Part shown: piece after piece, positions 26,951-37,107 of the stretch | Numbering within the stretch: the stretch's first letter is position 1 | Layout of the letters: every line of letters begins with the position of its first letter | Assembly: GCF_021568705.1 (NCBI RefSeq) | Contig: NZ_JAKGTH010000007.1 | Coordinates: forward strand, 310,001-374,000 | DNA: 64,000 nt | Source: Gillisia lutea | GTDB lineage: Bacteria > Bacteroidota > Bacteroidia > Flavobacteriales > Flavobacteriaceae | Direction: 5' to 3' | Made by a program: the position numbers and the translations under genes | Notes under the pieces: generated by a model | What the model was told of the DNA's origin: nothing | Databases searched by the model: none | The model's input: the letters and a program-made list of their open reading frames with translations, nothing else

Positions 26951-28789
26951 ATGCTACAAGGCTTAGACATTGCAATTGTTTTACTTTATTTAATTGGGAC
27001 CATTATAATTGGTCTTGCTCTAAGGAAAAAAGCTCAGAAAAGTAAGGATGATTATTTGATGGGAGGGAAGGATCTGCCATGGTACATGCTAGGCTTGTCA
27101 AATGCTTCAGGGATGTTTGATATTTCAGGAACCATGTGGTTGGTTACGCTTACTTTCGTTTATGGGTTTAAAAGTATCTGGATCCCATGGTTATGGCCGG
27201 TTTTTAATCAGGTATTCTTAATGGTGTATTTGTCTACTTGGCTTAGACGTTCCAATGTAACTACGGGAGCAGAATGGATATTATTCCGTTTTGATAATGG
27301 TAAAGGAGGGAAATGGTCTCATACCATTATCGTAGTTTTTGCAATTTTAAGTTGCTTAGGATTTTTGGCGTATGGTTTTATTGGTTTAGGGAAGTTTGTT
27401 GAAATCTTCATTCCTTGGGAAATAGTAGGAGCCTATATTCCTTTTGATATTCCGGTTGCCTATATTCCGCACTTCTATGGTATTATTTTTACATTATTTG
27501 CTGTCTTTTATTCCGTTTTAGGAGGGATGTCTGGGATTGTATGGACAGATTTGCTGCAATATACCATCATGACTGTGTCATCTATTGCTATTGCGGTCAT
27601 CGCTTGGCAAGCCATGGGTGAAAACACGCTAAATATACCGGAAGGCTGGCTCAATCCATTTTTTGATTGGAACTTGAATATGGATTGGACGGGAATCGTT
27701 GATGAAGTCAATTCTAAAATTGCCTCTGATGGATATTCCTTATTTGGTATATTTTTCATGCTGATGGTTTTTAAAGGAATCTTATCAAGTATTGCGGGTC
27801 CTGCGCCTAATTATGATATGCAAAAGATACTTTCCACAAAATCTCCTATTGAAGCAGCTAAAATGAGTGCATTCTCTATAGCAGCTTTAATTCCTACAAG
27901 ATATTTAATGGTTGGTGGCTTTTCTGTATTAGCCATCCTATTTTATGATAAATTGAATTTGAGCACCGGAGGGATAATAGATTTTGAGAAGATTCTTCCC
28001 GCTGCAATAGAGCAGTTTGTTCCTGCTGGATTATTAGGATTGTTATTAGCTGGGCTTTTAGCCGCATTTATGTCCACGTTTGCAGGTACTTTAAACGCTG
28101 CCCAAGCATATTTAGTGAACGATATTTACCTTAAACATTACAATCCGGAAGCTACATCTTCAAAAATTAAGAGGATGAATTATGCAAGTGGAATTACCGT
28201 AGTGCTAATAAGTATAGTATTAGGATTCTTTGTAATGGATGTTAATTCAATATTACAGTGGATAGTGTCAGCATTATACGGAAGCTACGTAGTATCTAAT
28301 GTATTAAAATGGCACTGGTGGAGGTTTAATGGGGAAGGATATTTCTGGGGTATGCTCTCGGGGATAATACCTGCGCTAATTTTTCCGCTTTTCATAGACA
28401 CTTTAGATCTGTACTATTTCCCAATCATCTTATTGATCTCAATAGTAGGAAGTATTGTAGGAACTTATTCTGCACCGCCCACAAACGAAAAGGTACTTAT
28501 GGATTTCTATAAGAACACTAGACCATGGGGTTTTTGGAAGCCAATACATAAAAGGCTTTTACAAGAAGATCCAGATTTCAAGAAGAATGATGCTTTTACC
28601 CGAGATATGTTCAACGTAGTTATTGGTGTTTTGGCTCAGACTTTATTAGTGGTGATACCGCTTTACCTCATTTTACATCAAAATATCCCGGTTATGATTT
28701 CAACAGTGATACTTATTATTTGTTTGGTCATTTTAAAGAAGAACTGGTGGGATAAGATTAAAAAAGAATCACAATACGACAATCATTAA
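26951..28789 (+). CDS. sodium:solute symporter (SSS family), predicted mannobiose importer
   Basis: A 612-residue polytopic inner-membrane protein with about 13-15 hydrophobic helices. SSS landmarks include LRKKAQKSKDDYLMGGKDLP near the N-terminus, SNASGMFDISG in the core, and GLLLAGLLAAFMSTFAGTLN around residue 365. It lies between a GH26 gene and a GH130 phosphorylase, the same order as the mannan catabolic genes described in Bacteroides fragilis, where an SSS-type transporter feeds cytoplasmic epimerase and phosphorylase. The likely substrate is therefore beta-1,4-mannobiose or a short manno-oligosaccharide (inference from context). Confidence 0.9.
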   Translation: MLQGLDIAIVLLYLIGTIIIGLALRKKAQKSKDDYLMGGKDLPWYMLGLSNASGMFDISGTMWLVTLTFVYGFKSIWIPWLWPVFNQVFLMVYLSTWLRRSNVTTGAEWILFRFDNGKGGKWSHTIIVVFAILSCLGFLAYGFIGLGKFVEIFIPWEIVGAYIPFDIPVAYIPHFYGIIFTLFAVFYSVLGGMSGIVWTDLLQYTIMTVSSIAIAVIAWQAMGENTLNIPEGWLNPFFDWNLNMDWTGIVDEVNSKIASDGYSLFGIFFMLMVFKGILSSIAGPAPNYDMQKILSTKSPIEAAKMSAFSIAALIPTRYLMVGGFSVLAILFYDKLNLSTGGIIDFEKILPAAIEQFVPAGLLGLLLAGLLAAFMSTFAGTLNAAQAYLVNDIYLKHYNPEATSSKIKRMNYASGITVVLISIVLGFFVMDVNSILQWIVSALYGSYVVSNVLKWHWWRFNGEGYFWGMLSGIIPALIFPLFIDTLDLYYFPIILLISIVGSIVGTYSAPPTNEKVLMDFYKNTRPWGFWKPIHKRLLQEDPDFKKNDAFTRDMFNVVIGVLAQTLLVVIPLYLILHQNIPVMISTVILIICLVILKKNWWDKIKKESQYDNH

Positions 28790-28800
28790 TTCATTACAAT

Positions 28801-29988
28801 ATGGACTTTAAAGAAAAGAACACATTGCATAGTATCCCTAATTACGACTGCCTTGCAAAGAATCATAGGGAATTACTAAAAAGAACTAACAAGCCTCTTG
28901 AATATTCAAATGGAGTGTATAACCGATATGAAAATCCGGTAGTTACTGCGGCTCATGTGCCTTTAAACTGGCGGTATGATCTAAACCCAAAGACAAATCC
29001 CTTAGGTTTGGAACGTATTGGGATTAATGCCACATTTAATCCAGGATCAATTAAATGGAAAGGGAAATATGTGCTTGCCGTAAGAGTAGAAGGGAATGAT
29101 AGAAAGTCATTTTTTGCAATGGCGGAGAGTCCTAACGGAGTAGATAATTTTCAATTTTGGGAAAAGCCTATACAATTACCTCAAACCGAAGTGCCTGATA
29201 CCAATGTGTATGATATGAGGCTTACCGTGCACGAGGATGGTTGGATATATGGTATTTTTTGTACGGAAAGAAAGGACATGAACAATCCTCATGATACCAC
29301 CGCAGCGGTAGCAAATGCGGGAATAGTAAGAACTAAGGACCTTCTGAATTGGGAGCGCTTACCAGATCTTATTTCAACTTCCGGGCAGCAGCGTAACGTT
29401 GTGCTTCATGAAGAATTTGTAAATGGTAAATATGCCTTATATACAAGACCACAGGATGGATTTATTGAAGTAGGGCAAGGTGGAGGAATTGGTTTAGGAT
29501 ATGTTAAGGATATGACCAATCCTGTTTTGGAAGATGAAAAGATAATCAATGAAAAAGTATATCACACTATCTATGAAATGAAGAATGGCCTTGGACCGGC
29601 TCCTATTAAAACGGAAGAAGGATGGTTGCATCTTGCTCACGGGGTTAGAAACACCGCGGGCGGATTAAGATATACCCTTTATCTGTTTATGACCGATCTA
29701 AATGATATTTCAAAAGTGATCTATCAACCGGCAGGGTATTTTATGGCTCCTAATTATGAAGAAACTGTGGGGGATGTTCCAAACGTGCTTTTCTGTAGTG
29801 CATGGATAAAGGATGATGATGGTAAAGTATATATCTATTATGCTTCATCAGATACTAGAACACATGTAGCTGTGTCTACTGTTGAAAAGCTTTTGGATTA
29901 CACTAAGAATACTCCCAAAGATCAGTTCACATCAAGGGGTTCTGTTGATACAATTATTAAGCAAATCGAAAAAAATAACAGCTTATAA
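28801..29988 (+). CDS. GH130 beta-mannoside phosphorylase (likely 4-O-beta-mannosyl-glucose phosphorylase)
   Basis: A 395-residue cytoplasmic protein (no signal peptide) with the five-bladed propeller pattern of GH130. Conserved parts include ERIGINATFNPGSIKWKGKY, TNVYDMRLTVHEDGW with D138 in the place of the family's general acid, and RNTAGGLRYTLYLFM. The length and its pairing with an AGE epimerase point to subfamily 1, which converts mannosyl-glucose and phosphate to mannose-1-phosphate and glucose. A mannobiose phosphorylase (subfamily 2) is the alternative. Its stop overlaps the next start by one base (TAATG), so the two are coupled. Confidence 0.92.
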   Translation: MDFKEKNTLHSIPNYDCLAKNHRELLKRTNKPLEYSNGVYNRYENPVVTAAHVPLNWRYDLNPKTNPLGLERIGINATFNPGSIKWKGKYVLAVRVEGNDRKSFFAMAESPNGVDNFQFWEKPIQLPQTEVPDTNVYDMRLTVHEDGWIYGIFCTERKDMNNPHDTTAAVANAGIVRTKDLLNWERLPDLISTSGQQRNVVLHEEFVNGKYALYTRPQDGFIEVGQGGGIGLGYVKDMTNPVLEDEKIINEKVYHTIYEMKNGLGPAPIKTEEGWLHLAHGVRNTAGGLRYTLYLFMTDLNDISKVIYQPAGYFMAPNYEETVGDVPNVLFCSAWIKDDDGKVYIYYASSDTRTHVAVSTVEKLLDYTKNTPKDQFTSRGSVDTIIKQIEKNNSL

Positions 29989-31181
29989 TGAGCAAAGTAA
30001 TTCCCACAATTTTCTATAAAGAACTGGAGCAAGAACTCAGTGTGATCACCCAGTACTGGGAACTAAACGCAGTAGATTCAGAAAATGGAGGCTTTGTGGG
30101 ACAAAGGGATCATTACAATAATCTTGTAGTAAATGCTAATAAGGGAATAATTTTGAATTCCAGGATTCTATGGTCGTTTTCTGCAATAGCCAATTATTCA
30201 GAAAATTTCAATTTAGTACCCATGCTGGAACGGTCCTATACCTATTTAAAAGATAATTTCAGAGACAAAAGATACGGAGGGGTTTATTGGGAATTGGATT
30301 TTAAAGGACAACCGGTAAATAAAAAGAAGCAAGTATATGCTCAGGCATTTACTATTTATAGTCTTTCAGAATACTATTTGTATTCTAAAAATGAAGAGGC
30401 TAAAAAATGGGCTATTTCCCTTTTTGAACTGATTGAAAAATATGCGCTTGATAAGCAAAAGGGAGGATATATTGAGGCCTTTCAAGAAGATTGGTCGCCA
30501 ATTAACGATATGCGCCTTAGCAATAAAGATAAGAATGCTTCTAAAACTATGAATACACATTTACATGTATTGGAAGCTTATACCACACTTTATAAGATCT
30601 ATCCTGAAGTGAGACTTAAAGCAGCTTTAGAAAATCTTGTGGAGTTATTTCTTGAGAAATTCCTGAACTCCGATTATAATTTTGAATTGTTCTTTGATGA
30701 CGATTGGAACTTACAAAGTGATATCATTTCTTTCGGACATGATATAGAAGCGTTATGGCTAATTATAGAGGCAGCTAAAGTTACAGGGAATCAAGAACTT
30801 TTAAAGCAAACTGAAGCTGTGGCTATTCCCATAGCTGATAGTTTTTTGGCCAAAGCTTATATCAAAGGAAAAGGAGTTCTAAACGAGGAGGATCGCCTTT
30901 CAGGAGAGGTAGATACCGATAGGCACTGGTGGCCGCAGGCAGAAGCCATGGTGGGACTTTTTTATGCTTATAAACTTTCCAAAAACAATAAATACGCAAA
31001 CGCTTTACTGGATATTTGGGAATTTACCACAGAGCATATTATAGATCATAAAAATGGAGAATGGTTCTTTAGAGTTGATGAGAATTATATTCCCTACAAA
31101 AATGAAAATAAATTAGGAATGTGGAAATGCCCTTACCATAATTCACGTGCATGCATTGTATTACTTAAATCACAATTATGA
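29988..31181 (+). CDS. cytoplasmic AGE-family cellobiose/mannobiose 2-epimerase
   Basis: A 397-residue (alpha/alpha)6-barrel protein without signal peptide. AGE-family motifs are NTHLHVLEAYTTLYK (~186-200), ISFGHDIEALWL, and RHWWPQAEAMVG (~310) with the active-site histidines. Length fits cellobiose 2-epimerases, which turn beta-1,4-mannobiose into mannosyl-glucose, exactly the substrate of the preceding GH130 enzyme. One-base overlap with GH130 and four-base overlap with the following GH26 show tight coupling. Confidence 0.93.
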   Translation: MSKVIPTIFYKELEQELSVITQYWELNAVDSENGGFVGQRDHYNNLVVNANKGIILNSRILWSFSAIANYSENFNLVPMLERSYTYLKDNFRDKRYGGVYWELDFKGQPVNKKKQVYAQAFTIYSLSEYYLYSKNEEAKKWAISLFELIEKYALDKQKGGYIEAFQEDWSPINDMRLSNKDKNASKTMNTHLHVLEAYTTLYKIYPEVRLKAALENLVELFLEKFLNSDYNFELFFDDDWNLQSDIISFGHDIEALWLIIEAAKVTGNQELLKQTEAVAIPIADSFLAKAYIKGKGVLNEEDRLSGEVDTDRHWWPQAEAMVGLFYAYKLSKNNKYANALLDIWEFTTEHIIDHKNGEWFFRVDENYIPYKNENKLGMWKCPYHNSRACIVLLKSQL

Positions 31182-32431
31182 AAAAAATTACCTTCCTCTC
31201 TGTTTTAATGAGCCTTAGTCTTCTAATTGGTTGTAGTAAAGATGAAGAAGGTTTTAATCCGGAAACACCTCCAAAAGAAGAAACTCCTACTGAAACTCCG
31301 GAAGAAACTCCACAAGGTTTTATTCTACAACCGGAAGAAGCCAGAAGTTATATGGTGGATGCTGCCGCTACAGATGAAACAGTGGCGCTTTTCTATAATT
31401 TAAAGACCTTATCTGATTCTCATTTTGTAGTGGGGCAGCAAGATGCTTTTTCGGCTTTTTATAATGATATAGCAGGAGATTCTGATATGAAAAAGACAAC
31501 CGGCAGTGATCCAGGAATGTTAGGATCGGACTTTATGTTCATTACCGACGACCAAAATGATGGTTCTTCAAATAATTGGTTCTACCAACAAGAGAGCGGT
31601 ATTCGTAATAATGCTATTAAGGCGTATAATAATGGAATGCTTAACATCTTCTGTTGGCATTTTCGTGAGCCTTTTGAAGGGAATTCATTTTATACTTCAG
31701 AAATGACAGAGTTTCAAAAAGGGAATGCTTTCAAAAGTATTTTACCAGGAGGAGAAAATCATGAGTATTACAAGGAGAAACTTCAAAAAGTAGCAGAAAT
31801 AGCGAAAGGTCTTATAGGGCAGGATGGAAGTCTTTCTCCTCTTATTTTTCGTCCTTTTCATGAGTTCGACAAAGATTTCTTCTGGTGGGGAGCTCCCTAC
31901 AGTACTCCAGAAGAGTTTAAAACCGTGTGGAGGTTTACAGTTGAATATTTACGAGATGAATTAAATGTACACAATATCTTATATGCCTTTTCTCCAGATA
32001 ACAGCTATACAACAGAGGCCGGATACCTTGAAAGGTATCCCGGTGATGAATATGTAGACATAGTAGGTATGGATAATTATGGCGATCTGGCTAGTCAGGA
32101 TGGGGCACGTTTGAATCTTGCCAATCAGAAATTAAAAGTAGTGTCAGATATAGCTATAGAAAAGGTGAAAATAGCAGCTTTAAGTGAAACTGGATATTTT
32201 GTAACTCCTTCATCAAGTACCTTGCCTCCAAATTTCTATTCAAAAAATCTTTATAATGTTTTAACCGATAGTGATGTTCAGGTTGGGTTTATGATGTTCT
32301 GGCAGAATTATTCAGATTCCTATACCGTACCCACTCCAGGAATGCCTGGAGAATCAGACTTTCTGAACTTTGTAGAAAAAGAGGAAACCTATTTATTAAA
32401 TGATATGCCTTCAATGTATAGCATTCAGTAA
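31178..32431 (+). CDS. GH26 beta-mannanase, predicted surface-exposed lipoprotein
   Basis: A 417-residue GH26 enzyme with a lipoprotein signal (SLLIGC, C19). The Cys is followed by SKDEEG, which matches the acidic lipoprotein export signal that sends proteins to the cell surface in Bacteroidetes, and then by a Pro/Glu/Thr-rich linker (~27-47). The acid/base is E229 in FRPFHEFDKDFFWWG and the nucleophile is E337 in ALSETGYF. These features fit the endo-acting mannanase that makes the first cuts outside the cell. The ATG overlaps the epimerase stop (ATGA). Confidence 0.93.
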   Translation: MKKITFLSVLMSLSLLIGCSKDEEGFNPETPPKEETPTETPEETPQGFILQPEEARSYMVDAAATDETVALFYNLKTLSDSHFVVGQQDAFSAFYNDIAGDSDMKKTTGSDPGMLGSDFMFITDDQNDGSSNNWFYQQESGIRNNAIKAYNNGMLNIFCWHFREPFEGNSFYTSEMTEFQKGNAFKSILPGGENHEYYKEKLQKVAEIAKGLIGQDGSLSPLIFRPFHEFDKDFFWWGAPYSTPEEFKTVWRFTVEYLRDELNVHNILYAFSPDNSYTTEAGYLERYPGDEYVDIVGMDNYGDLASQDGARLNLANQKLKVVSDIAIEKVKIAALSETGYFVTPSSSTLPPNFYSKNLYNVLTDSDVQVGFMMFWQNYSDSYTVPTPGMPGESDFLNFVEKEETYLLNDMPSMYSIQ

Positions 32432-32452
32432 AACATTAAAAACTATAAACCC

Positions 32453-33745
32453 ATGCGATACCTAAAAAAAATACACTTTATAAAAATTGTCTTATTGCTG
32501 TTATTTGCTTCTTGTAGTACTGTAAAGCCAATAACGGTAAAGGAGGGGAAATTTTATAAAGGAGATCGACCTTATTACTTTGTAGGAGCAAATTATTGGT
32601 ACGGGCCTTTAATAGCCGCAAAGAATATTGGAGATCGCTCCCGTTTAATTCAGGAATTGGATGAAATGAAAGCTTTGGGAATTGATAACCTGCGGATTTT
32701 GGTGGGAGCTGAGGGAGGAAATGAGGATTTTCAAGTAAAACCGGCTTTACAGCCTAGACAAGGGGAATATAATCAGGATCTTTTAGATGGTCTGGATTTT
32801 TTACTTGCTGAAATGGCAAAGAGAGATATGTATGCGGTTCTTTATTTAAATAATAACTGGATCTGGTCTGGTGGAATGTCTGCTTATCTGAACTGGAACG
32901 GATATGGAGAAGTTGCAAATCCTTTTTTAGAGAAATATAGCTGGGAAGATTATTTCAATTATACCCAGCAATTCCATACCTGTACTCCTTGTCGTGAAGC
33001 TTTTAAAGATCACGTGAAATTTATTGTAGGGAGAACAAATTCATATAATGGAAAAAAATACATCAAGGATAATACTATTATGTCTTGGCAGGTTGCAAAT
33101 GAGCCCCGAATTTTCACAGAAGACGACCGTGAACCTTTTAAAGATTGGTTAGATGAAGTAGTAGATCTGTTAGAAACACTAGATCCAAATACTCTAATTT
33201 CTACAGGAGCAGAAGGGAAAGCCAGTTATCTGCAGGAAATTGAGACCTATAAAATGTTGCATGCAAACCCTAATATCGATTATTTAACCATGCACATGTG
33301 GCCTAAGAACTGGCAGTGGTATTCTATTGATGATGAAGCGGGTTCTACAAAAACATCCATAGAGAAAGCATATCAATATATAGATGAACATATTGAAGTT
33401 GCTGAAAGCCTTAAAAAACCAATAGTGCTCTCTGAATTTGGTTTCCCGCGGGAAAAAGAAAGTTTATCTTTAAATGCCTCTGTAGAAAACAGAAATACAT
33501 TCTATAAGGCCTTATTTCAACGATTGGAAGATAGCTACAAGCAGCAAGGTGTACTGGCTGGAGTTAACTTTTGGGGGTATGCTGGAATTGCTAAAACCGA
33601 TGAAGTAAAAGGAAAGTGGGAAACTGGAGACGATTTTACGGCAGATCCTCCACAAGAACCTCAAGGTTTAAATTCAGTGTTTTCAAAAGATACGTCAACT
33701 TTGAAGCTTATTAAAGAGTATAACGATATTGTAAATAAAAGATAG
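32453..33745 (+). CDS. GH5 subfamily 7 beta-mannanase, lipoprotein
   Basis: A 430-residue GH5_7-type enzyme. The lipoprotein signal ends LFASC (C21). Landmarks are FVGANYWYGPLIAA, LRILVGAEGG, acid/base E217 in SWQVANEPRIF, MHMWPKNWQW, nucleophile E328 in VLSEFGFPRE, and NFWGYAG. GH5_7 contains nearly exclusively endo-beta-1,4-mannanases and mannosidases. No acidic export signal follows the lipid Cys (STVKPIT), so a periplasm-facing location is likely. It is separated from the preceding GH26 by 21 bp and from GH3 by 1 bp. Confidence 0.92.
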   Translation: MRYLKKIHFIKIVLLLLFASCSTVKPITVKEGKFYKGDRPYYFVGANYWYGPLIAAKNIGDRSRLIQELDEMKALGIDNLRILVGAEGGNEDFQVKPALQPRQGEYNQDLLDGLDFLLAEMAKRDMYAVLYLNNNWIWSGGMSAYLNWNGYGEVANPFLEKYSWEDYFNYTQQFHTCTPCREAFKDHVKFIVGRTNSYNGKKYIKDNTIMSWQVANEPRIFTEDDREPFKDWLDEVVDLLETLDPNTLISTGAEGKASYLQEIETYKMLHANPNIDYLTMHMWPKNWQWYSIDDEAGSTKTSIEKAYQYIDEHIEVAESLKKPIVLSEFGFPREKESLSLNASVENRNTFYKALFQRLEDSYKQQGVLAGVNFWGYAGIAKTDEVKGKWETGDDFTADPPQEPQGLNSVFSKDTSTLKLIKEYNDIVNKR

Positions 33746-33746
33746 A

Positions 33747-36065
33747 ATGAAAAAATATATTTTTCTTCCCGTTTTAGTTGTGTCTATTTTCACAATTACT
33801 GGTTTCAATATAAATACCAACAGGAATATGTCAGTTAAAAATACAGGAAATGATACCATTACAGCAAAAGTAGATTCATTACTGCAGTTAATGACTCTTG
33901 AAGAAAAGGTTGGCCAAATGAATCAATATAATGGTTCGTGGGATGTAACGGGACCAACTCCAAAAGGAGGTGATGCTGAAACTAAAATGGAACATCTACG
34001 AAAAGGTTGGGTGGGTTCTATGCTTACGGTTCGCGGCGCCAAAGAAGTTAGGGCAGTACAAAAAATTGCTGTAGAAGAGAGCCGACTGGGAATTCCGTTA
34101 ATTATTGGTTTTGATGTTATTCATGGGTATAAAACCTTAAGTCCTATTCCCTTGGCTGAATCTGCCAGCTGGGATATGGAAGCTATAAAACGATCGGCTG
34201 AGGTTGGAGCAGCAGAGGCGTCCGCATCCGGAATTAACTGGACATTTGCTCCTATGGTGGATGTATCTAGAGACCCAAGATGGGGTCGTGTTATGGAAGG
34301 TGGAGGGGAAGATCCATTTTTAGGAAGCAAAATTGCCATGGCAAGAGTGCAAGGTTTTCAAGGGGATGATCTTTCAAAAATAAATACCATTGCTGCCACT
34401 GCCAAGCACTTTGCCGCTTATGGGTTTGCAGAAGCAGGTAGGGAATATAATAAAGTAGATATTGGTACAGCTACCCTTTATAATATTGTTTTACCACCTT
34501 TTAAGGCTGCTAAAGAAGCTGGGGTAAGATCGTTTATGAATGGTTTCAACGAGCTTAATGGAGTGCCGGTAACTGGCAGTAAACTTTTACTAAGAGACAT
34601 ATTAAAGGATAAATGGGACTTTAAAGGTTTTGTGATCTCCGATTGGGCTTCTATAGCAGAGTTGACCATTCATGGATACGCTAAAGATGATAATCAGGCC
34701 GCAGAATTAGCTGCAAAAGCAGGTGTGGATATGGATATGGAATCTGGTGTTTATATTAAGCATTTAGTAGGTTTGGTAAAAGACGGAACTGTTAGCGAAG
34801 AGGTAATAGATGATGCAGTTAGAAGGATCTTGCGAGTTAAATTTGAGCTAGGTTTATTTGATGATCCTTATAAATATTGTGACAAAGCTAGAGAGAAAGT
34901 AGTAGTTGGAAGTAAAGAAAATCATGAAGCAGTGCTGGATATGGCAAAAAAATCTATCGTACTTCTTAAAAATGAAAACAGTTTATTGCCTTTAAAGAAA
35001 AAGGGGCAAACGATAGCATTAATTGGTGCCTTGGCTTCCGATGATAATAGTCCTTTAGGGAGCTGGAGAATTGCTTCTGATGATAATACAGCAGTTTCTG
35101 TTCTTGAAGGAATGAAAAAATATACAGATAATAAGTTGATTTTTGAAAAAGGTGCCGATCTATTAACACAGGCTCCCACATTTATAAATGAGCTTAATTT
35201 CAATACTTCAGATAAAAGCGGATTTCCAGCAGCCATAGAAGCAGCTAAAAAAGCAGATGTAGTGGTGTTGGTTCTGGGAGAACACGGTTTCCAGAGTGGA
35301 GAGGGGAGAAGTCGAACAAATTTGGATCTTCCGGGTGTACAGCAAGAGCTAATGGAAAAAATGTATGAAGTTAATCCTAATGTGGTATTGGTTTTAAACA
35401 ATGGTAGACCATTAGCAATAGAATGGGCAGCCAATCATATTCCGGCTATAGTTGAAGCTTGGCAATTGGGAACTGAAAGTGGGAATGCTATTGCACAGGT
35501 TTTATATGGAGATTATAACCCTAGCGGGAAACTTCCTATGTCCTTTCCTCGTAATGTTGGTCAGATTCCTGTTTATTATAATCATAAAAATACCGGGAGA
35601 CCGATAGATCCAGAGCCGGGAGCAAATATGGTGTTTTGGTCTCATTATTCAGATGTAAAAAGCACTCCTTTGTATCCTTTCGGATATGGATTGAGCTATA
35701 CAAATTTCAGTTATAGCAATTTGAAACTGGATAAAAAAAACTATGGAGTTTCTGAAGAGGTTAAAGTTTCAGTAAATGTTACTAATACTGGTAATTATGA
35801 TGGGAAAGAGGTTGTGCAACTTTATATTAGAGACCTTTATGGAAGTCTGGTAAGACCGGTAAGAGAACTGAAGGGCTTTGAACTTGCTGCCCTGAAAAAA
35901 GGAGAAACAAAAACTATTCAATTTATTCTGAATAAGGAAACCTTAGGTTTTTATAATGCTGAAGGCGAGTATGTTGTTGAGCCTGGTGATTTTAAGGTTT
36001 TTGTTGGTGGAAGCTCTGATGCACAATTACAAGATTCATTTACGTTGTTAGATTCAAAATTATAA
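33747..36065 (+). CDS. GH3 beta-glucosidase-like exo-hydrolase (BglX-like), periplasmic
   Basis: A 772-residue GH3 enzyme with an N-terminal signal sequence. The (beta/alpha)8 domain has IGFDVIHGYKTLSPIPLAES, the metal/substrate His segment TAKHFAAYG, and nucleophile D299 in VISDWAS. The alpha/beta sandwich follows (KSIVLLKNENSLLPL, VLVLGEHGFQSGEGRSRTN) and a fibronectin type III-like domain ends the protein. It would release terminal beta-linked glucose (or mannose) from glucomannan oligosaccharides in the periplasm. It resembles BglX over its full length; preference for gluco- or manno-linkages is not readable. Confidence 0.92.
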   Translation: MKKYIFLPVLVVSIFTITGFNINTNRNMSVKNTGNDTITAKVDSLLQLMTLEEKVGQMNQYNGSWDVTGPTPKGGDAETKMEHLRKGWVGSMLTVRGAKEVRAVQKIAVEESRLGIPLIIGFDVIHGYKTLSPIPLAESASWDMEAIKRSAEVGAAEASASGINWTFAPMVDVSRDPRWGRVMEGGGEDPFLGSKIAMARVQGFQGDDLSKINTIAATAKHFAAYGFAEAGREYNKVDIGTATLYNIVLPPFKAAKEAGVRSFMNGFNELNGVPVTGSKLLLRDILKDKWDFKGFVISDWASIAELTIHGYAKDDNQAAELAAKAGVDMDMESGVYIKHLVGLVKDGTVSEEVIDDAVRRILRVKFELGLFDDPYKYCDKAREKVVVGSKENHEAVLDMAKKSIVLLKNENSLLPLKKKGQTIALIGALASDDNSPLGSWRIASDDNTAVSVLEGMKKYTDNKLIFEKGADLLTQAPTFINELNFNTSDKSGFPAAIEAAKKADVVVLVLGEHGFQSGEGRSRTNLDLPGVQQELMEKMYEVNPNVVLVLNNGRPLAIEWAANHIPAIVEAWQLGTESGNAIAQVLYGDYNPSGKLPMSFPRNVGQIPVYYNHKNTGRPIDPEPGANMVFWSHYSDVKSTPLYPFGYGLSYTNFSYSNLKLDKKNYGVSEEVKVSVNVTNTGNYDGKEVVQLYIRDLYGSLVRPVRELKGFELAALKKGETKTIQFILNKETLGFYNAEGEYVVEPGDFKVFVGGSSDAQLQDSFTLLDSKL

Positions 36066-36108
36066 CTATAAATGTTTAATTTTATGAGCTAATTTAAAAA
36101 TCAACGCA

Positions 36109-37080
36109 ATGCTTAACTACCCATTAAAATTCACTCCTATCTTAAAAGAAAAAATATGGGGTGGTAATAAATTAAGGGAAATACTCAATAAAGATTCTAA
36201 TCAGGAAAATCTTGGGGAGAGCTGGGAAATATCTGGAGTGAGTGGAGATATTTCGGTAGTTGAAAACGGTTCATTAAAAGGAACTAATTTAAACGAACTT
36301 ATTGCTACATATAAGGGCAAATTTTTAGGAGAAAAGATCTATAAAAAGTTTGGAAAAGATTTCCCTTTGTTAATCAAATATATCGATGCTAAAACTGCCT
36401 TGTCTGTACAATTACATCCTGGAGATGAGCTGGCTAAAAAGCGCCATAATTCTTTTGGGAAAACCGAAATGTGGTATATAATGCAGGCTGATGAAAATGC
36501 TAATATCAACGTTGGTTTTAAAGAGACAATTAGCAAAGAAGATTATATAAAGCATCTTGAAGAGAACAAGATCACTGAAGTTCTTAATTTTGAAGATGTA
36601 AATAAAGGTGATAGTTTTTTCATAAATACCGGAAAAGTACATGCCATAGGTGCCGGTGTGCTCTTGGCAGAAATTCAGCAAACTTCTGATATTACCTATA
36701 GAATATATGACTGGGATAGAACAGATAATGATGGAAATGCGCGTGAATTACATACCGATCTTGCACTGGATGCAATAGATTTTGAGAAGAAAGATGATTT
36801 TAAGTTGAACTATGATAAAGTTGAAAATGAGTCTTCCAATATTGCAAGTTGTGAGTATTTCACAACTAATTACTTGCCTGTAAAAGGAAATCTAAAAAAG
36901 GATTATAGCAATACCGATTCTTTTATAATTTATATGTGTGTGGATGGGAATGCGGCAATTACAGTAAACGGACATGCTGAAGCTATAAAGCAAGGACAGA
37001 GCATACTTATTCCTGCTGAAAATAAAGAAGTGTTAATCTCTTCTCCTGGTTGTGAGCTTTTAGAAGTGTATGTGAAATAA
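36109..37080 (+). CDS. manA: mannose-6-phosphate isomerase, class I
   Basis: A 323-residue type I phosphomannose isomerase with cupin fold. The zinc-binding residues lie in VQLHPGDELA, GKTEMWYI and GKVHAIGAGVLLAE, and the N-terminus FTPILKEKIWGGNKL is typical of the short bacterial form. It interconverts mannose-6-phosphate and fructose-6-phosphate in the cytoplasm, the last step that brings mannan-derived mannose into glycolysis. A phosphomannomutase for mannose-1-phosphate from GH130 is not in the window. It is the last gene of the plus-strand operon, followed by a strong terminator. Confidence 0.95.
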   Translation: MLNYPLKFTPILKEKIWGGNKLREILNKDSNQENLGESWEISGVSGDISVVENGSLKGTNLNELIATYKGKFLGEKIYKKFGKDFPLLIKYIDAKTALSVQLHPGDELAKKRHNSFGKTEMWYIMQADENANINVGFKETISKEDYIKHLEENKITEVLNFEDVNKGDSFFINTGKVHAIGAGVLLAEIQQTSDITYRIYDWDRTDNDGNARELHTDLALDAIDFEKKDDFKLNYDKVENESSNIASCEYFTTNYLPVKGNLKKDYSNTDSFIIYMCVDGNAAITVNGHAEAIKQGQSILIPAENKEVLISSPGCELLEVYVK

Positions 37081-37107
37081 TTTATAGAACATTGTATTCA
37101 TAACAAA

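Noticed and set aside
34922-35434. 170-codon open frame on the minus strand inside the GH3 gene
   Set aside because: It is antisense to the conserved GH3 sandwich domain, has low-complexity Ser/Phe-rich composition and no recognisable domain; a shadow frame.
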